A DNA stretch of 64,000 bases from Mytilus galloprovincialis (lineage: Eukaryota > Mollusca > Bivalvia > Mytilida > Mytilidae), in assembly GCF_965363235.1 (NCBI RefSeq), contig NC_134844.1:15420646-15484645 (forward strand). The letters run 5' to 3'. Positions 60,701 through 64,000 of this stretch are shown in pieces. Below the pieces are notes generated by a model. It saw only the letters and a program-made list of their open reading frames with translations. It was not told where the DNA came from and searched no databases. How positions within the stretch are numbered: position 1 is the first letter of the stretch; every line of letters starts with the position of its first letter. Position numbers and translations under genes: made by a program.

Positions 60701-63545
60701 GCTTTCAATTAATACAGTTTTGTAAGAAGATTGTAAGGAATGTAACATGGTAATAGATATTTTGAAGATATCTTTATTTTCATTAAGGAAAGTTGTCAAG
60801 GTCTTGGTGGAAAACTGGTTGAACTAGAAACACAAGAAGAGAATGAGTTTATTAAGAATGAAGTGATGACCATAAGTTCTGGAGGTATATATAATTATTT
60901 AGTATAAGGAAGAAAACACAAATCGTATGAAATATACGTCAAAAAAGCAGTCTAACAACATAATAAAACATAAAGATCAGCAGAAAGTATAAATCATAAG
61001 ACACATGTTCATATATAATGTAACAAAATATTAATTTGCTAGACAACGTTTAATTTTTGAAAACAGTGTTTGACATATTATCTTGTATTACATATAAAAG
61101 AAGAAGAACATATTATATTCTGTCTCAAACTTATCGGAAGTTTATACACTAAAGCACATAAAAAGGAAATAACCATTGAGTAAAAAGCAAATCCTTTTTA
61201 AGGTTGATATTTACTTGATGTGAGGTAAACCTTAGCGAGACAGCAACTCAACGGTCTTTACATTGACAGTTTGATGTGTTTAAAAAGGGTTTAAATCTGA
61301 CCGATTCTAGAAAAAGATGACAATCACTTCATAATTGACTTTTTAATTCAAGCGATGACACTAATAACAAGAGCAAACCGTCATACCTTCCGCCATACCT
61401 TCCTTCAAAAGACATAAACAAGATTTATCAAATATGAAACAACCGTTAACAATATTTCTGCTTTCGGACATATAGATGGTAATGAACACTATACATGTTA
61501 TAACAAACTTTACATGTTATAGGCAATAAAAAGGCAAATATCAAGACATGAAGTGGCTTTTCTGTAATGAAAATTATTCGGACAATATTTAGTGTGTTGG
61601 CATTCTGGTTTAATAAGGGAACAGTGTTACGACATATTGTCCTTTTTTGTGACTTTTTGGTTTAAGTGTTATTATATCAATATTTGCACGAATACTGTGG
61701 ATTCATTTATTTTTGTGGGTACCAATTTTCATTAATTAAGGAAGACTTGCATATTCGTGGATATTTAATTTCGTGGTTTTGGCAATGTCTGCATACATTC
61801 CTTTGGAAAATTTGTTGTGTGTTGAATATCCAAATTCATAGTTTCCCTGTACCCACGAAGTTCACGAAAATTAGTATCAAACGAATAGTAATGAATCCAC
61901 CGTAATTGGTCAGTATGAGATATGAAACTTCTGACAAAATTAAAAATAAACTTTGCCTTATGACGAGAAAACAAACATGACAAATGACATTTAAAGAATG
62001 GCCACGCACAGAATGTATATGTTACAGTGAATTTGTATAATCAGGGATTATGTAGAATCCCTGATTTTCCAGGGAATATGTAGAATCACTGAAATCATTA
62101 GTAATTATATATAATCCCTGAATATGACCAGTGATTTTACATAATCACTGAACATTTTAATAATTATTCTACATATTCCCTAATATGATTTCAGGGATTA
62201 TCAATAATGTAAGGATCCTTTGTTTGTTAAAAAATAAATAAGATAGACAAATTATCATCTTTTTCTTTCATCTTGCCAGATGAAATAATTTTGCTTTTAA
62301 ACACAGAGGATAATCTAAATATATAACCAACATAGGGTTTCGAGATAAAGTTAAAGACTTCAAAATTAATAATAATCAACATTCCCTTTATAGCGATAAC
62401 TTTACATGTATTGTTTGTTGCTATTTGTAAATCCACAGAGCTTGTTATTTGTGGTACAGAAAATTATGGAACATCTGTTTTGTGATGTTTTTTTTTTTTT
62501 TTTTATTATATTTTTTGGTCAAATGAACAAGAAAATTCAACTTAGAGAACTTACGCATCTAAATGTCATGATGATAAAACAGGCAGAACTAAGGATTGAT
62601 AAATAGAACAAAATTTAGAGGAAGCTGGTATTTGGTGTAATATTCTCATAGCAATTCCACAGGGGAAAAAGAAAAGGGAAACCCAAAAAACATAATCATT
62701 GGAAATTGTTCACAAAAAGTCTGAAAAAGAATATTGCCTGGCCAATTTACATGTTATAATGCTTGAACAGGTTCAAGATTGCTCATTCTCTTCTTTTCGG
62801 AATACCTTGAAATGGTTTTACTGAACACTTTATTTTTCATAGGATTGTCAAAAAATTTGATTCGATATGTGAAGGAAAAGTTTTTTTTTAATGTGGATAT
62901 TGTGATAGAAACAGATGTGACGCATATTATTTTAATATATTGCGTTTAACATTTTAATATATTGTGCCTAACATTTTTTTTAAATGGGGTTATCATTTTG
63001 ATATTTTTCTTAACATGTTACAATTAATGTTTATATTGATGTTTTAATATGATTTTATAGAATAAATTATTTGGCTTTTATTCACTGTCTTTATAAATAA
63101 AACTATTTCTTCATTTCAGTTATTATGTATAATCCCTAAGATATTTTCTAGTGATTCTACATAATCCCTGAAAATTTTAGTGATTTATATAATCCCTAAA
63201 CTAGCCAGTGATTCTACATAATCCCTGAAAATTGCAGGGATTCTACATAATCACTGATTATACAAATTCACTGTAACATATACACGATTATGCAGATATT
63301 CTTTCGTTTTAGTCAATGGATACTGGATCGGAGGTTACAACTTCAACAATGATGGTGATTTGGAATGGCTAAGTAAACCAAACCAACCTATGCCAATTAT
63401 TGACTGGAACATGGAGACATACCCACAACCAGATGGACTTTTGACACAGCCATGCATGATGATTTGGAGAAGTTTTGATTTTCGTTGGGGTGATCATTGG
63501 TGTGATAGGCTGCTGTCATATATTTGTGAATTTCAGCATCAATAA
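57737..63545 (+). CDS. secreted C-type lectin with PAN/apple-like module, unit 2
   Basis: Four exons: 57,737-58,055, 59,592-59,677, 60,788-60,884 and 63,313-63,545, giving 244 residues plus TAA. Phases 1, 0, 1 agree at every join; donors are GTAAGT, GTAAGT and GTATAT. ATG 57,737 starts a signal peptide ([19 protein letters not shown]). Residues about 45-90 form a PAN/apple-like Cys module ([23 protein letters not shown]). The CTLD follows: STYC and EEWAKAN in exon 2, [20 protein letters not shown] in exon 3, then [27 protein letters not shown] and SYICEF in exon 4. ESC/YIC and QPC/HWC fit the two conserved disulfides. QPD suggests a galactose-type sugar site. Secreted CTLD proteins of molluscs are usually tied to immune or mucosal recognition; that role is inferred. 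Intron 2 holds a LINE piece; intron 3 holds a MITE and a TIR element ending 34 bases before the last exon. Confidence 0.87.
59735..60645 (+). mobile_element. L1/Tx1-like LINE fragment in lectin intron 2
   Basis: Plus-strand reverse transcriptase remnants: [38 protein letters not shown] and EDQEGA, then [33 protein letters not shown] and, after a further break, [14 protein letters not shown]. The catalytic YADD position reads LEDD. Several frame changes and internal stops show it is dead, and both ends are truncated. The order and wording fit L1/Tx1-type elements, different from the LINE at 31,905-36,945. Confidence 0.8.
61695..61902. mobile_element. 208-bp TA-flanked MITE in lectin intron 3
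   Basis: The left end is CTGTGGATTCATTTATTTTTG; the right end in complement is CGGTGGATTCATTACTATTCG after a shared GTGGATTCATT core. TA borders both ends. Unit 1 has the empty site, TA at 48,641-48,642 in 'cacaaataattggtcag', where unit 2 reads 'cacgaaTA' and, past the element, 'TAattggtcag'. A TA duplication points to a Tc1/mariner-type mobiliser. Confidence 0.82.
62020..63278. mobile_element. 1,259-bp TIR element with TATA target duplication, copy 2
   Basis: The same ends as at 35,224-36,615 (TGTTACAGTGAATTTGTATA), TATA on both flanks (62,016-62,019 and 63,279-63,282) and the same arrays of quasi-palindromes, with the core in the opposite orientation. Unit 1 of the lectin duplication lacks it (about 48,755), so insertion followed the duplication. 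Confidence 0.9.
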
Positions 63546-64000
63546 ATTTGACAGGACCATACATGTACTAATTATGTTATCAATGAGGAGAGCGATTTTG
63601 TATGATGATGCTTTTAAAAAATGACTATATTTTAGACTAGATATTAAGCAGTGTCTCATATTGTTTATTATTTTGAATATTTAGTATTTTCTTGTAAATT
63701 TTTATCTGTATCTGATAGCTTCTATTTTACGTTATGTTTACATTTAAAAACATACAGTTTAATTTATTTTATGAGATAAAATAGGTTTCCGAATACACTA
63801 CAGATTAATGGCGAAGAGGTCAATCATACAGCAGGTATATAGCTCGTGAATTGTTTAGAAAATTACTGTAATTATAATACTTTTTTGTCAACGGATAATA
63901 ACTTACCTCTTAGAACAAATCAGACAAAACATTCAGTTGACAACAGACCGACAGGTACATTAAACGATATATTATAGCCAGTTAATACTATTGTCATGTA
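63546..64000. other. 3' flank of lectin unit 2
   Basis: Homologous to 49,023-49,400; no further gene before the window ends. Confidence 0.5.

Larger units (their letters stand above)
53690..64000 (+). repeat. lectin segmental duplication, unit 2 (runs off the window)
   Basis: Counterpart of 38,510-49,930. It differs by insertion of the LINE piece, the 208-bp MITE and the 1,259-bp TIR element, and by lacking the decayed region at 44,290-46,660. Confidence 0.75.

Overview
The window looks like nuclear DNA of a marine mussel (Mytilus or a close relative). It is AT-rich, its genes are split by introns with GT-AG junctions, and it is full of dispersed repeats that I recognise from memory as typical of Mytilus. 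One of these reads 'ccaatgagacaact', then 'accgtacggccttcaacaatgag', then 'agctataaaaggcccc'. Another contains 'caacacgaaccccacc' and 'caggtgctccgg'. The species call is therefore part sequence reading and part recall. No rRNA, convincing tRNA, CRISPR array or bacterial-type operon is present.

Two small gene clusters are supported. (1) 6,764-26,716, minus strand: two paralogous four-exon genes for small secreted-type, single-pass membrane proteins of the CYYR1/Shisa-like kind. Each has a signal peptide, a Cys/Tyr-rich ectodomain, a membrane helix and a Pro-rich tail with PPxY motifs. The exon phases (1, 2, 1) match in both genes and every join keeps the frame. (2) 40,880-63,545, plus strand: two duplicated C-type lectin units, each with a signal peptide plus PAN/apple-like first exon and CTLD exons carrying a QPD motif. 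Unit 2 (57,737-63,545) gives a complete 244-residue reading. Unit 1 (40,880-49,022) lacks a recognisable N-terminal CTLD exon and may be damaged or built differently.

Most of the rest is mobile DNA. 1-6.6 kb: small repeats, hairpins and a 264-bp foldback element. 9.9-10.7 kb: a TA-flanked MITE swollen by a 41-bp minisatellite. 11.8-21.6 kb: a LINE tail and a 3.18-kb tandem duplication, one copy of which has received a 3,006-bp terminal-inverted-repeat (TIR) transposon; the other copy preserves the empty site. 24.7-25.5 kb: a foldback element inside an intron. 27.4-31.7 kb: a 4.3-kb TIR-bounded fossil that contains gag- and protease-like sequence. 31.9-36.9 kb: an APE-type LINE on the minus strand, split by a 1.39-kb TIR element. 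A 1.26-kb relative of that element sits in intron 3 of lectin unit 2. 44.3-46.7 kb: decayed coding-like sequence that I cannot name. 51.2-53.3 kb: a 2.05-kb TIR element. 55.6-56.3 kb: a dispersed mussel repeat. 59.7-60.6 kb: an L1/Tx1-like LINE fragment in the lectin intron.

The duplications act as natural before-and-after pairs. They give empty sites, target duplications and an insertion order for three DNA elements, which is the strongest evidence in the window beyond the genes themselves. The most unusual items are the TIR-bounded gag/protease fossil, the transposon with arrays of GATGACCGTAA inside its ends, the element built of repeated quasi-palindromes with TATA target duplications, and the MITE with a five-unit higher-order minisatellite.
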